64,000 nt of DNA. Source: Desulfovibrio sp. UIB00. GTDB taxonomy: Bacteria; Desulfobacterota; Desulfovibrionia; Desulfovibrionales; Desulfovibrionaceae. The stretch lies in contig NZ_JAETXJ010000002.1 in assembly GCF_022508225.1 (NCBI RefSeq), forward strand, positions 558,001 to 622,000, in the 5' to 3' direction. Shown here piece after piece: positions 53,401 through 61,200 of the stretch (its first letter is position 1; each line of letters begins with the position of its first letter). The position numbers and the translations under genes were made by a program. The notes beneath the pieces were generated by a model, which saw nothing but the letters and a program-made list of their open reading frames with translations, had not been told where the DNA came from and did no database searches.

Positions 53401-56400
53401 GTGGCGGAGCATCAGGCGCAGCCTTTGCCGCAGGACGACGGGCACTGGCAGTGCGTTGTGTTTTCCGCCCCGGACGAAACCTCGTTGCAGGACTATGCCA
53501 GGGCGGTCGCGGCGGCTGTGGCGCGCAACGAGGGCTGGCCCCTGCATGCCATTGCCGCCACCCTCATGGCAGGGCGGGATGCCCTGCCTGTGCGCGCGGC
53601 CCTTGTGGCGCGTTCCCGGCAGGAACTGCTTGAACAGCTGGACGCAGGGGTCTCGGGTGTTGCCGTACCCAGCGCGGGCCGCCAGGATAGCCGGAGCGGC
53701 ATGGAAGACGCCCTTCCCGGCGCATTCTTAACCTCGCTGGAAGCGGCGCAGGCAGCCGCCAGCGCTTTTCTTGCCGGGGCAAGCCTCGCGTGGCCCGCAG
53801 AAAGGCCCGTCTACAGGGTGCATCTGCCCGCAGCTCCTCTCGTCGCCGCTACATCGTGGCCGCGTTTTGCAGCGCATTTTCTTTCCGAGCCTGTTATGAC
53901 GCCTGCCGGAAAGGCCTTTGCCCTTGCCGTGGACAGGCCGGATTTCTGGCCTGCGGCGGAGCACAGGCTTGAAGGCGCCCCCTTGCTGGTGGGCATGAGC
54001 CTGCTGGATTGTCTGGGATGGATTGGCGGAGCCGCTCCCCTGAGCCTGCACGGCCTGCGCTGGCGCAAGCCCCTAACCTGCGGCCCTGGATGCCGTGCGG
54101 TGCTGCTGGCGCAGGAGCAGGGCAATGCCCTTGCCGTGGAATTGCACCACTTTGAACCTGCCACCCGCAATTCTGGTGAGGCTTCCACGAAAGGACAGAC
54201 CACCGGCACATGGAGCGTGGCCGCCAGCGGTCTGGTGCGCGGCGGAATTGCCCGCCCTGCAGCATTGAACCTGTCAACATTGCGCGAAAGCCTGCACGAA
54301 ATAGCGCAGCAAGATACGCCGGAAGATTCGCCGCTCATGGTCAGCGGGCGGTGGCAGTGCCGCAAGGCGCTCTGGGCGGCGGAGGACGGCAATACCCTGC
54401 TGGCAGAGTTGAGCCTGCCCGAGGCCTATCGGGCGGATTTCAATACCTTCCGCTGGCATCCGGCCATGATGGACATTGCCGCAAGCCTTGCCCTGCGCGG
54501 CGCTTACGGCTTTGTGCCCGCTGGTTGCCGCATGGTGCGGCTCCACAGCCCCCTGACCGCGCAGGCCTTTGCGCTGGTGCGTGTCACCGACCGTCAGCAG
54601 GGCATGATCGTGGCCGACTGCACGGTGACGGACGCCATGGGGCAGATTGTTGCGGAGCTTGAAGGAATGACCTTTATGGCCCTGCGCAAGGGCCAAACCG
54701 CTGGCATATCCGGCCCGGATACGCCGCAGATGCATCCTTTGCATGGTGATCTGCCGCAGCCGGAACTGTACGCCATTGGCTGGAACCAGGCCGATCTGGA
54801 AGGCTCTGTTGCCGGGCCGCAAAACATGATCTTGCTTGGCGGTCAGGGGAGCCTTTTGGGTGAAGCCTTGGCGCCGCTTGCGCACGCGCACCGTCCCTTG
54901 CCCTTGCAGGCGGATGAAGCCCGCGCTCTGGCGCGTGAAATCCTTGCTGGCCCCACAGACCATCTGCTCTGGCTGCCCAGCTTGAAGTCTGGCGCGCAAA
55001 ACGACACGTGGCCGCTCTGCGCCCTGTTGCAAGAGGTTTGCAGTGGTGGTCTGCGCCGACCCTTGCGCGTCACCGTTGTGGGCAGCGGGGCCTTTGTGCC
55101 GGATACCCCCGCCCATGAACCGCATCAGGAATGTTTGCCGCAGGGCGCATTGTATATGGGGCCGCTGCTCTGTCTGCCGTGGGAAGAACCCAGGATTTCC
55201 TGCGCCTATGTGGAGCTTGAGGAGCAGAACGCAGCTTCCGTAGCGGCCCTTGCGGCCAGCCTCGGGCTGGTTGACGGGCCGTATGTGGCGGCTTGCAACG
55301 GCACTGTGCGTGTGCGTAAGCTGGTCAAGCTGCCGCCTGCGCCTGCCTCTGCTGCCATGCCTGCCATCACAAAGGACGGTTGCGTGGTGATTACCGGCGG
55401 CCTCGGGGGCATGGGCCAGACGCTGGCGCGTCAGATTTATGAGCGTTATGGCGCGCACGTGGTTTTGCTGCACAGAAGCAGCCAGTTGCCGCCCCATGCG
55501 CTGGAGGGCGTGCCCTTTGCCGCCTTCCGCTGCGATGTCACGGATGCCGCGCAGGTTGAAGAGGTTTTTGCAAAAATCCGGAGCGAGGTCGGCCCGGTGC
55601 AGGGTGTCATTCATACGGCTGGCGTGGCTGGCAGGGGCTACCTGCTGACCAGTGAGAGGCAGGGATACGAATCCGTGCTGGCCCCCAAGGTGGCTGGAAC
55701 CTGGAACCTGCACAAGGCAACCCTTGGTGATGATCTGGCCTTTTTTGTGCTGGCTTCATCGCGCACGGCCCTTGTGGGCGCGCCGGGGCAGAGCGACTAC
55801 ACAGCCGCCAATGCCTTTTTGAACGCCTTTGCCGGGTATCGCCGCCGCCTTGGGCTGCCCGCGCTTTCCATCAACTGGAACACATGGTCGGGTGTGGGCA
55901 TGGCTGTTCGCGAGGGACTTGGCAACGGGCCGGAGGCCGCGACCATGCTTGCGCCTCAGCAGGCCCTTGCCGTGCTTGAGGCTGCGCTCGCCAGCGGCGA
56001 GGAGCTTGTGGCTGTGGGCATGACGGGCGAAAACGCAGAGGATTTCGCCCTTAACGGCCTGCCCGGCAGCGCGTCAATCAGCAGCAGTGCGGCGAAGGGC
56101 AATGCCACGCAGGCGCAACCCGGCGTTAATGCCGACAGTCTTGATGGGGCAGCTCTGCTTGAGATTATCCGCGATTGCCTTGGATATGACAGACCGCTGA
56201 CCAGAGAGGACGACTTTTTTGATCTGGGTGGCGATTCCATTGCCGCAACGCGTATTGTGAACCGGCTGGACAAGGAGGCGGGGCTTGCCCTCGCTGTGGC
56301 GGATCTGCTGGAAAGCGACACCCTCGGTGATATTGTCGACTGCGCCCTTGCCTCGCGCAAGCCAGCGCAGCCGCTGCAAAAGAACGAGGAAACAACACCA

Positions 56401-58212
56401 GTTCTGGATAAGTACCCCGTGGGCAACGAGCAGCTTGCCATCCTGTATGCCGACATGGTCAGCGAGGGCGATCTGGGTTTCAACCTGCCAGCATTCCTTG
56501 TGATGCCGCCAGATGCAGATGCGGCGCGACTTGAAAAGGCCCTTGCCCAGATTGTGGCGCGGCATGAGGCGCTGCGCACCAGCTTCTGCGACTTTGAGGC
56601 CGAGCGTCCGGCCATGATTATTCATCCGTTTACGGGATTTACCCTTGAAGAAAGGCGCATCCCCGATCTTGCGCACAAGGATGACATTATCCGGCCCTTT
56701 AACCTGCGCAACGAAACAGGCTTTCGCGCCTGCCTGCTTGTGACCGATGCGGGTGAAAAGATCTTGTTCATTGACCTGCACCACGCCCTTGGGGACGGCA
56801 GAACCATGTCGCTGCTCAATGTGGAGCTGTACCGCCTGTATCACGGGCTGGAGCTTGCGCCTGTGACCGCGCAGATGAAGGATATCGCCTGGCGGCAGGT
56901 CATGCATCCCGATCCCGAAGCGGCAGCCTACTGGCAGAATATTTACAAGGGTGAATTGCCTCGGCTGGACCTGCCCGCATCGCTTCCCCGGCCCCGGGTG
57001 CACACGGGCAGAGGCGGCACGTATGAATTCGACCTCGCGCCGGAACTTGTGCAGGCCATCAAGGGGTTGGCCCGCAGGGAAGGATTGACCAACTATCAGG
57101 TTTCGCTCTGCGCCTGGAGCCTGCTGGCGCAGGCCTACACCGGCTCGCAGGATATTGTGGTCGCTGTTTCAATGGACGCGCGGGGCGAACATCTCAACAC
57201 TGCGGGCATGCTGGCATCAGTGCTGCCGTTGCGTTTCAGCGTGGACCCCGACCAGCCTCTTTCCGCCCTGCTGCGCGCCACGCGGCAGGTCAGCAACGAG
57301 GGCATGCGCCACCGCGCCTACATCCTTAACAATCTGCTGGCCGACCTCAGGCAGACTGCATGGCCGGACAGATCGCCCCTGTCGGAGATCATCCTCTCGT
57401 ACATGAACTTTGAATTTGCCGCCGAAGGGCAGGGCCTGTTTGAATCCCTGCGGTTCAGCAAATTCTCCAGCAAGACGGATCTTTCCATCTTTGTGAGCGA
57501 TATTGGTGAGAGCATAAGCATTGCCCTTGAATACTACGCAGACCTGTTCAGCGAGGCCGATGTGCTGCGCATGGCCCGCGATTATGTGCATATGCTTGAG
57601 CTTATGACCTCCGCGCCTGCGGGTGCGCCGCTGCACTTTACACCTACTGACCTGCCGTGCGCCGCTGGCGGTGCGGTCAGCCTTGAAACGTGCGAGGCCT
57701 TGGCCCCGGCAGCCGTGCGGCAGGGCATTGAGGCCGTGGCGGCTGGCAAGGGCGCATCTGCCGAGGCTGTGTTGCTGGCGGTGTTTGCCGTGCTGCTGGG
57801 CAAGGTGACCCAGCAGGAGCAATTAGTGGTGGAAGTGCCGCCAGAGCGCGCCATCAGGTTCCGCATTGACGACAATATGGAGTTTGAAGAATTGCTGGCC
57901 TTCACGCAAAAGGGGCTGACGGATAAGGTCGGTATGGGTGATGTTGACCACGGGGTCTCTGGCCTTGCTGATGATGACATGCCCCTCATGCAAAGTGCCC
58001 TGCGTCTGGGTTTTGCATTTGCGCGGGGGGGCGTCTCTATCCCTGATGCGCAAGGGAGGGGGTATGGTCTTTTCTGCTCGGTCCAAGAACAGAAGGAAGG
58101 TCTGGCCCTGCATTTTGCGTATGATCCGCAGCAGCTTGGCGCGGAAACCGCTCAGGACTGGCTGACTTATTACGGGAATTTTCTTGAAGGCATAATTGAA
58201 GGGGCGGCATGA
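41431..58212 (+). CDS. Hybrid NRPS-PKS megasynthase, 5593 residues
   Basis: Domains by motif (approximate residues): C1 1-440 (SHVVLDG, His134); A1 454-920 (YTSGSTGKPKG 584, NAYGPTE 716, Lys911), code D-A-S-T-I-A-A-V-C-K, closest to known Tyr/aromatic codes; T1 Ser963; C2 1013-1405 (HHVAGDG 1137); T2 Ser1438; E 1490-1925 (HHLALDA 1621, GWFT, FNYLG); C3 1930-2340 (HHLLMDG 2064); T3 Ser2435; C4 2490-2920 (HHIIFDG 2609); A2 2920-3450 (FTSGSTGRPKG 3097, Lys3441), code D-V-W-H-F-S-L-V-D-K, serine; T4 Ser3515; KS 3570-4000 (Cys3741, His3874, His3915); DH 4150-4425 (His4178, Asp4348); KR 4640-4850 (TGGLGGMG, Tyr4790); ACP Ser4936; C5 4995-5400 (HHALGDG 5117); a C-domain-like tail to 5593. Modules 2 and 3 lack A and the PKS lacks AT. 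The stop overlaps the next gene by ATGA. Confidence 0.93.
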   Translation: MAKIVPLTGCQKELWLSAKAALSDYAETSIRGCYHVDARLDPDLLRQAIKRTLHFTPLPAASLCQDEAEPYFLVGEPQEPDFRVLDAAAQPDPVAAADRMIDEFFEEPVENPLMRYALVITGEASCIVAMKCSHVVLDGLAFFFHIAVIADVYTALARGETPDLGEPCSCEEAYLEDQAHCASPRFQKDMAFWQEHLSRLPEKRLLRALPGRPDVLGESRHQKFVLSEKASRETSALIAAHKVSPAVFFTGVYALIVSFMTGEKDIVALAPVAYGERKVLYRRQGAMMSLPPLLVNVPAHDTLAGLLEAISAQNGSFYRHVRTPYQLAARQLEGKNFAFLADTFVNFLPHTPPGTPEFPIVEAEQRHSAKEPILFGTLVMQELRSGCFSLTVRNSRNHLSNRDVERFVARVESVVAQLAAGIEPPQLDYLLDEEKRELAQWRSGPARTYDIRSLPELFDTAADAFAERVAVKDEWGNALSYAQVRENSLRCASWLAGQGVTRGGIVAVSAQRTANLPEVVLGIQRLGASYLPIDPKASPERMAYIVEDAGADITLDLADLAYRQSPITPLPQAPRVEDGAYLIYTSGSTGKPKGVLAPHGGFANMIQGQIELFGVQADDHVLQFAPPIFDASLSEMFMALLAGAALYPVSDQCRNAPWTLRQYMIDNDITVVTLPPSYLNLFEGEPFPGLRVLITAGEPPVVGDALHYAKGLRYFNAYGPTETCVCAAMKEVLPFEPQPISVGNPIPNVTLSIRNGEGREMPAGMAGELWIGGASLAIGYHNKPEMTEQRFIHLPQEKNTRFYASGDLALWSDRGEILLLGRADDQVKIRGNRVELAEVACLLESCESVSQAAVLAVKDAGGQASLAAFFVLRPGASIETVVSWSRTSLPPYMVPSAWHVLEAMPLAPTGKIDRKALQNIARRGEAQGGSDRKPHAGLLEIFERVLGRAYDPEKSFFAQGGNSLNAMSLLHAIRKTFNVDISFRSFVSCETLFDVEALLGGVRAESALADIESAPLSTGQFRIWAYQQVNEGSIDYNMPLLLELHGDRTADFLEGLRRAANAQELFHCTVAGDIDNPHFARGKGEVYLCSVTIADAREAAVFFDQQIHTPFDLRVEPPVRLVAAVLPQCVQVLVLVHHVAGDGETLEILLQNALRYLRGEPPVRGLLAVQETFCRRQAAYAASPACADDAAYWQEVLTPPVPTVNQAAGAASRKGAMIGVDLDAETAQGFEILAKNSGASVLACFVALAGRALCRRFERKELLLGVPMGLRETQDEFCAAGFYVNTVPLRVRLDGLEDSAAVADAARQMRQAIEHSRYCAADIVPEFLATHAHFEPVGVPGLELNRLELELRASKLTASFTLVTGTASRIVLEYDAGCIADAPALLDDLAQSMRRACEGLARRNPRQVLADAWREILHPGSSSAVQEESDFFRDGGDSIKAIQITGILRRSGITALSAPDFLRKPHFGDLCILLESADSELSAAQAMDYTPVAPGEQVPLLPFARYFLGAHPLHWQQFFMMLPLEIRADVPTATIEAWLQTLPENHESLRMAFAPDHAVLLAEPQKIILHCRDVADTVEQTSLLREAVGEITAGLDASCGKTLGAMLVRHGERRFLLLVGHHLALDALSLETLRQGLLHYCRTGKAQRETHGLGLRAREVERLRAGGVFPSAAQRALWQAACVEPCVPLRALLSQSRDRAASRARLAAQLEGFRLEYCTDAKADLLSALACALHAQGQKGAVRVTLESHGRDELLPGFDASRSLGWFTAVCPMPLEPALNCPQAREVLGPWLAQHFSPENCNAYGYLRQENPAEFGYTAQIAFNYLGRVTGQPDEEASLMLSALAPGLIPELVHADMEADAPLELSVFFDQQGVLHLGAWFSPHCLPYDWVFGLLQSWLAALKTLPAYLPQQTLDAIFAACGCHADEVERIAQPDAGHAPLLYQSLLAQPGVYTQQVEFHFRGPVDIFALMRAWEALTARHESLRSLFPMPVEGEFYRVVLLKGRTSLEFHDFSHLPEAEAEAEAQALLRAERQRGFDVQRGPLLRARFFRRGGDRVVMSWCFHHLLMDGWCMGVLLRELFALAGAKGGPENSRLPEPFPLEIYSRWRAQFDERAARAYWAGLLQDFNGPTGVELAQPVPHAGASGEFDEPQTVELELDAALSASLQELAKTEAVTLSALVQVLWAIVLGNANNGCRDVVFGVVTSGRPAELAGIESAVGLFIQTSPLRARWTASDSLGALLAQVKEQSLQQMRYGYVPLAALGRNLLDHLMVFENYPVDTSFDHNRVELRDMRGFEKLPYALGISVIPGVNLRFRFLYDPDRLPEERALALRNALHAVLAATASGAARTCLALEDAANNALADAERPVGEQDGAEPCVAENAPDNAAVTAVQALAPQALDVADLAETVRAAYVAVLGCPVDSVDADFFQLGGHSLIAMSLLSQLSKSLSVAVGIEDVMGYPSPRALASRIGSLAKPDAVIPRVEGLAAYPLSPAQQRIWFLQKLHEGGQVYVIPFAALLRGPVDAVALQKALTLLEERHDALRLRVALDTPEQSLAPAGGLRLECYDTPLTDATYLGMSLPLGPERPLVRVALFRQEDGSHALLFCFHHIIFDGWSAEVITRELNEAYGAVLQGSVPQWRPLDLDFASYALWESQREAEGLEQICSDLSPLPERLRLPLDYPRPAVQRFEGAVQSFDLGLERSHALKDWALRAGVTVFPVLLALVDAFLLRHTGQDDIIVGCPAANREHEQVQGLVGLFVNTLAVRARMNAQGGFAELAGTVDAAFRKSLSAQNCPFEKVIEAVGVERNAARNPVFDVFAALEDASWNNFGRPPLCMEPLPLPHLCSKFDLSFYFKERSDGGYTVDVEYCTELFSPQTVRRMTERLLTLADAVLADDAKPLAELDILPARERAELASFNDTAEPLDVAADMDSRFRAQAARTPHAMAVMDAAGTAVSYRQFNVQVDAVCAWLQGQGVARGQYVCVCFERSPAMLACIFAVLRLGAVYVPLAATLPDERMRSVFEDLGQCVVLCEARFAEAFRKNLQDGQDGQNGQCGQRVLSPDFEALVAGAQVPGAVPHYEAEPLPPDSPAYVIFTSGSTGRPKGVPIEHASVANRLLWMQSRFPIGQGDVVLQKTTITFDVSVWELFWWSWQGAGIALLEPNAEKNPALIVQAIEARRVTVLHFVPSMLRAFLDHLEGHPGDVRRLRSLRYVFTSGEALPRELVARWNALTHADQLQVELHNLYGPTEATVDVSWQPCLNTPPHAVPIGRPVSNTRLYVLDACKNPVPLGVTGEIYISGIQVARGYLNRPDLTAQRFMDDPFAPGSRMYRTGDLGRWLADGGIEYLGRNDDQVKIRGFRIELGEVEAALGRCRGVSQAVVRMGRIGEYAALEAFLLPQGGARLDLAGIRAELAALLPNYMCPSRFFVVQDIPLSPSGKADRKRLQGQPLLAGGERSAVPEHAPDALQSGLQSGLESGISPALIEAVREVWRQVMPEVQAEPDLGFFDAGGNSLLLVRLHTLLDKQWPGIFTLAGLFSESTIRAQAAFIARVHQGGSTVATRHATTAPIAIIGMAVRLGDYADVQSFWRDLARGADKNIPMPEKRRGETRQIFDAVGLAFDDARLREAAYLSDISSFDYRRFGLSPNDASLLDPAQRVFLETALRALDDAGYGGNALENADVGVFVGASPVRLFQTAVTRAFPDLAEQTYLLNVPSNVLARLSYMKNWHGPAASIDTACSSVLAALHQACRSLHEGECAVALVGGAHVIDLPVKADAPFAIESASGRTRTFDAGAEGVGAGEGAAVFLLKPLDAALRDHDAIHAVIPGSAVNQDGKSSSMAAPNPEAQAEVIDRAARNAGVSLADIQFFEAHGTATVLGDPVEIEGLRRAFARQGARREHKALIGSVKGNLGHLDAAAGAAGLAKAVLCLENGLVPPQPHFERPNPHIDFEAAPVRVAQMLEPLPPQERPWRCGVSSFGLSGVNTHVIVAEHQAQPLPQDDGHWQCVVFSAPDETSLQDYARAVAAAVARNEGWPLHAIAATLMAGRDALPVRAALVARSRQELLEQLDAGVSGVAVPSAGRQDSRSGMEDALPGAFLTSLEAAQAAASAFLAGASLAWPAERPVYRVHLPAAPLVAATSWPRFAAHFLSEPVMTPAGKAFALAVDRPDFWPAAEHRLEGAPLLVGMSLLDCLGWIGGAAPLSLHGLRWRKPLTCGPGCRAVLLAQEQGNALAVELHHFEPATRNSGEASTKGQTTGTWSVAASGLVRGGIARPAALNLSTLRESLHEIAQQDTPEDSPLMVSGRWQCRKALWAAEDGNTLLAELSLPEAYRADFNTFRWHPAMMDIAASLALRGAYGFVPAGCRMVRLHSPLTAQAFALVRVTDRQQGMIVADCTVTDAMGQIVAELEGMTFMALRKGQTAGISGPDTPQMHPLHGDLPQPELYAIGWNQADLEGSVAGPQNMILLGGQGSLLGEALAPLAHAHRPLPLQADEARALAREILAGPTDHLLWLPSLKSGAQNDTWPLCALLQEVCSGGLRRPLRVTVVGSGAFVPDTPAHEPHQECLPQGALYMGPLLCLPWEEPRISCAYVELEEQNAASVAALAASLGLVDGPYVAACNGTVRVRKLVKLPPAPASAAMPAITKDGCVVITGGLGGMGQTLARQIYERYGAHVVLLHRSSQLPPHALEGVPFAAFRCDVTDAAQVEEVFAKIRSEVGPVQGVIHTAGVAGRGYLLTSERQGYESVLAPKVAGTWNLHKATLGDDLAFFVLASSRTALVGAPGQSDYTAANAFLNAFAGYRRRLGLPALSINWNTWSGVGMAVREGLGNGPEAATMLAPQQALAVLEAALASGEELVAVGMTGENAEDFALNGLPGSASISSSAAKGNATQAQPGVNADSLDGAALLEIIRDCLGYDRPLTREDDFFDLGGDSIAATRIVNRLDKEAGLALAVADLLESDTLGDIVDCALASRKPAQPLQKNEETTPVLDKYPVGNEQLAILYADMVSEGDLGFNLPAFLVMPPDADAARLEKALAQIVARHEALRTSFCDFEAERPAMIIHPFTGFTLEERRIPDLAHKDDIIRPFNLRNETGFRACLLVTDAGEKILFIDLHHALGDGRTMSLLNVELYRLYHGLELAPVTAQMKDIAWRQVMHPDPEAAAYWQNIYKGELPRLDLPASLPRPRVHTGRGGTYEFDLAPELVQAIKGLARREGLTNYQVSLCAWSLLAQAYTGSQDIVVAVSMDARGEHLNTAGMLASVLPLRFSVDPDQPLSALLRATRQVSNEGMRHRAYILNNLLADLRQTAWPDRSPLSEIILSYMNFEFAAEGQGLFESLRFSKFSSKTDLSIFVSDIGESISIALEYYADLFSEADVLRMARDYVHMLELMTSAPAGAPLHFTPTDLPCAAGGAVSLETCEALAPAAVRQGIEAVAAGKGASAEAVLLAVFAVLLGKVTQQEQLVVEVPPERAIRFRIDDNMEFEELLAFTQKGLTDKVGMGDVDHGVSGLADDDMPLMQSALRLGFAFARGGVSIPDAQGRGYGLFCSVQEQKEGLALHFAYDPQQLGAETAQDWLTYYGNFLEGIIEGAA

Positions 58213-61200
58213 TGAAGTTATCGGATTTTTCCTTTGCCACTCCAGAAAAAAAATCTGCAAGGCCAGAGTCTGCCAGTATTTCCTGCTCTGGCCCGCATAC
58301 TGCGAGCGCCACGCAGGCAGGGGGGGAGTTTGCCAGCCTTGAGCATCTGTTCCGCAGCATTGCTGACGCAAGGCCAGAAGCCGAAGCTCTGACCGGGGGC
58401 GGCCCTGGGCTGACCTTCAGGGAGCTGGACGTTCTTTCGGAGCGCATTGCCCGTTTCATCCTTGCGCAGGGTTATGGGCACGAGGCTGTGGTGGGCGTAC
58501 TGTGCGCGCGCGGCGCGGTGTATCTGGCTGCGGCTCTGGGCGTCATGCGGGCCGGCGCGGTGTACCTGCCCGTGGAGCGCGAGCAGCCGCAAGGCCGCAA
58601 AGAGGCCATGCTGCGGCCTGCAAGCCTGATTATTGCCGACAGCGCCTGCCTGCGCGAGGCCGAGTATTTTCACTACAGAAATCCCGGCATCCGGCACGTA
58701 CTCTGCCTTGATGCGCAGGAGTATGACGATGCCGCCGAAAAAGGCACAGGCCTTGTGAGCACGGAATACTGGGAGCAGGTGGCTCAGGCTGGCAGCGACA
58801 TGGGCTGGAAGAGTGACTTTGACTCCGCCCCCTGCCCGCAAAGCGAACTCGCGGCCATGGCCGCTGCCGTACTTGAAAAATGCGGGCTGGCTCACAAAGC
58901 AGAGGCTCCCAGCGCGGAAGATTCCCGCGCAGGCTGCAAAGTGCTGGATGTGGGCAGCGGGTCTGGTTGCGTGGCGCAAGCGCTTGCCAAGGCCGTGCAG
59001 GAATATGCGGCTGTGGATCTGGCCCGCAATGAACTCAGCCGCCTTGCCAGTTTTGACGCTGCCGCCAGGGTGACGCCGTATCGTATGGAAGCGGCGGACA
59101 TTCATTTTCTTGAAGGTCAGGCCTTTGACGTGGTGGTCATGAACGGCGTGGTGGAAAATTTCCCCGGCTACAACTATCTGCGCAGGGTGCTGCATCACGC
59201 CGTGGAGATGCTCACGCCTGACGGCCTCGTTTTTGTGGGGGCGGTGCGCGATCTGGATTGCCGGGACGACCTGCGGGCTGCCTTGCAGGCCCATGCCCTT
59301 GCCACTGGCGATCAATCCGGCTTGCTGCGGCTTGATGCCTCTGCCGAGCTGTTTGTTCCCCGCCAGTTTTTTACGGAGTGGGCGGCGCGCTGCCCTGTGC
59401 CGGTGCAAGTGACGTTCTCGCCTTGTGTGCTGGGGAAAGACCGTGAGCAAAGCCGTGCAGATGGCGGCGAGCAGCACGGGGCGCAGGCCTTCCGCTATGA
59501 TGTGGTCATCCGTCCAGGCGGTAGCCGCCCCCAGGTTACGCTTTCGCGTTTTGGCGCGCAGTATCTGCCGCCTGCGGGCGGGCAAGCCCTGCCCCCATGC
59601 GAGCCATCTCAGGCGGCCTACATCGTGTATACCAGCGGTTCAACAGGCACTCCCAAGGGGGTGGTGGTTGAGCACTGCAACCTCATGCACATTTTGCGCG
59701 CCTTGCGGCCCTATGCGGCGGGCTGCGAAAGGGTGGGGCTGGTTGCGCCCCTGTCGTTTGACGCCTCGGTGCAGCAGTTGGCTGTGTCTGTCTTCAGCGG
59801 CAAAAGCCTGCACGTGCTGTCAGACGAAGAACGCAAGAACCCCTCGCTTTTTTGCGCCTGCGCGCGTGAGCGCGGGCTTGACCTGTGCGACATGACACCC
59901 GCGTTTTTCAACGTGCTTACAGACTGGCTTGCCGAGCAACGCCAGCCTTTGCCGCTCAAGGCCCTGCTGCTGGCGGGCGAGGTGCTGCGGCCTGATGTGA
60001 TCCGCAAATTTTACGCCATCCCCGGCAACGAGGGCGTGGTGCTGTTCAATGTGTACGGCCCCACGGAATGCACGGTGGACAGCAGCGCCTTTCGCATAGA
60101 TATGGGCAACCATCAGGATTTTACCGCCTATCCCATAGGCAAACCGCTTGAAGGCGTGCGCATCTGCGCGATGGACAAAAATTGTCAGGAGTTGCCTGAT
60201 TCCGTTACTGGCGAACTGTGGATTTTTGGCGATGGCGTGTCGCGCGGCTACCTGAATAACGCCAGCCCCGGTGCGTTTGTGGAAAAAGACGGCCAGCCCT
60301 GCTACCGCACGGGGGACAACGGCTATGTGCAGAACGGCCTTGTTTTTTACCGTGGGCGTGAAGACCAGCAGGTGAAGATACGTGGCAACCGGGTGGAGCT
60401 TGGCGAGGTGGAAAAAGCCGTGGCGGGCTTTCCGGGCGTGCGGCAGGTGGCGGTGGTGGCGGATACCTTCCGCGCCGGGGAGGAAAAAAACCTCGCCGTC
60501 TACGTGGTGGGCCATGTGGATATGGGCGTGCTGCGGGGGTATCTTGAACAACATTTGCCGCCGTACTGCGTGCCCGCCTATTTTGTCCCCATGATGGAAC
60601 TGCCGCTTTCGCTCAATCGCAAGATAGACAAAAAGGCTTTGCCGTCACCCCTGGGAGGAGTGGAAATTCAGCGCGGGCGCATGCCTACCGGGCCGTTAGA
60701 AGAAAAACTGGCCGGGATATGGAAGCGCCTGCTGGGATTTGAAATCACCGATGCCGATGCTGGATTTTTCAATTTGGGCGGTCACAGCATTCTTTCCATC
60801 AGGCTTATTGCCATGATTGAAAAGGAAATGGGCGTGCATGTGGCTGTGAATGAGCTGGTCACGCATTCAACTATTGCGCAGTTAGCGGCCCTGCTGGCCG
60901 GAAAGACCGAAAAGCGTGAAAGCCCTGTTATCCAGTTGCAACACTGCGAGGGCGGCAAGAATCTTGTGCTGTTTCATCCTGTTGGAGGCAGTGTGTTCTG
61001 CTACAGCGACCTTGCGCGCCTGCTTGGCGGCAAATATTCGGTCTACGCTGTTGAGGCGGCTGGCTTCAGCCAGAGGCGCACGTCGCTTACCACAGAGCTG
61101 CATACGGTTGAAAGTCTGGCGGAGTATTATCTGGACGAAATACTCAAGGTCGAGAGCCGCGATATCATCTGGGGCGGCTGGAGTTTTGGCGGTCTGCTGG

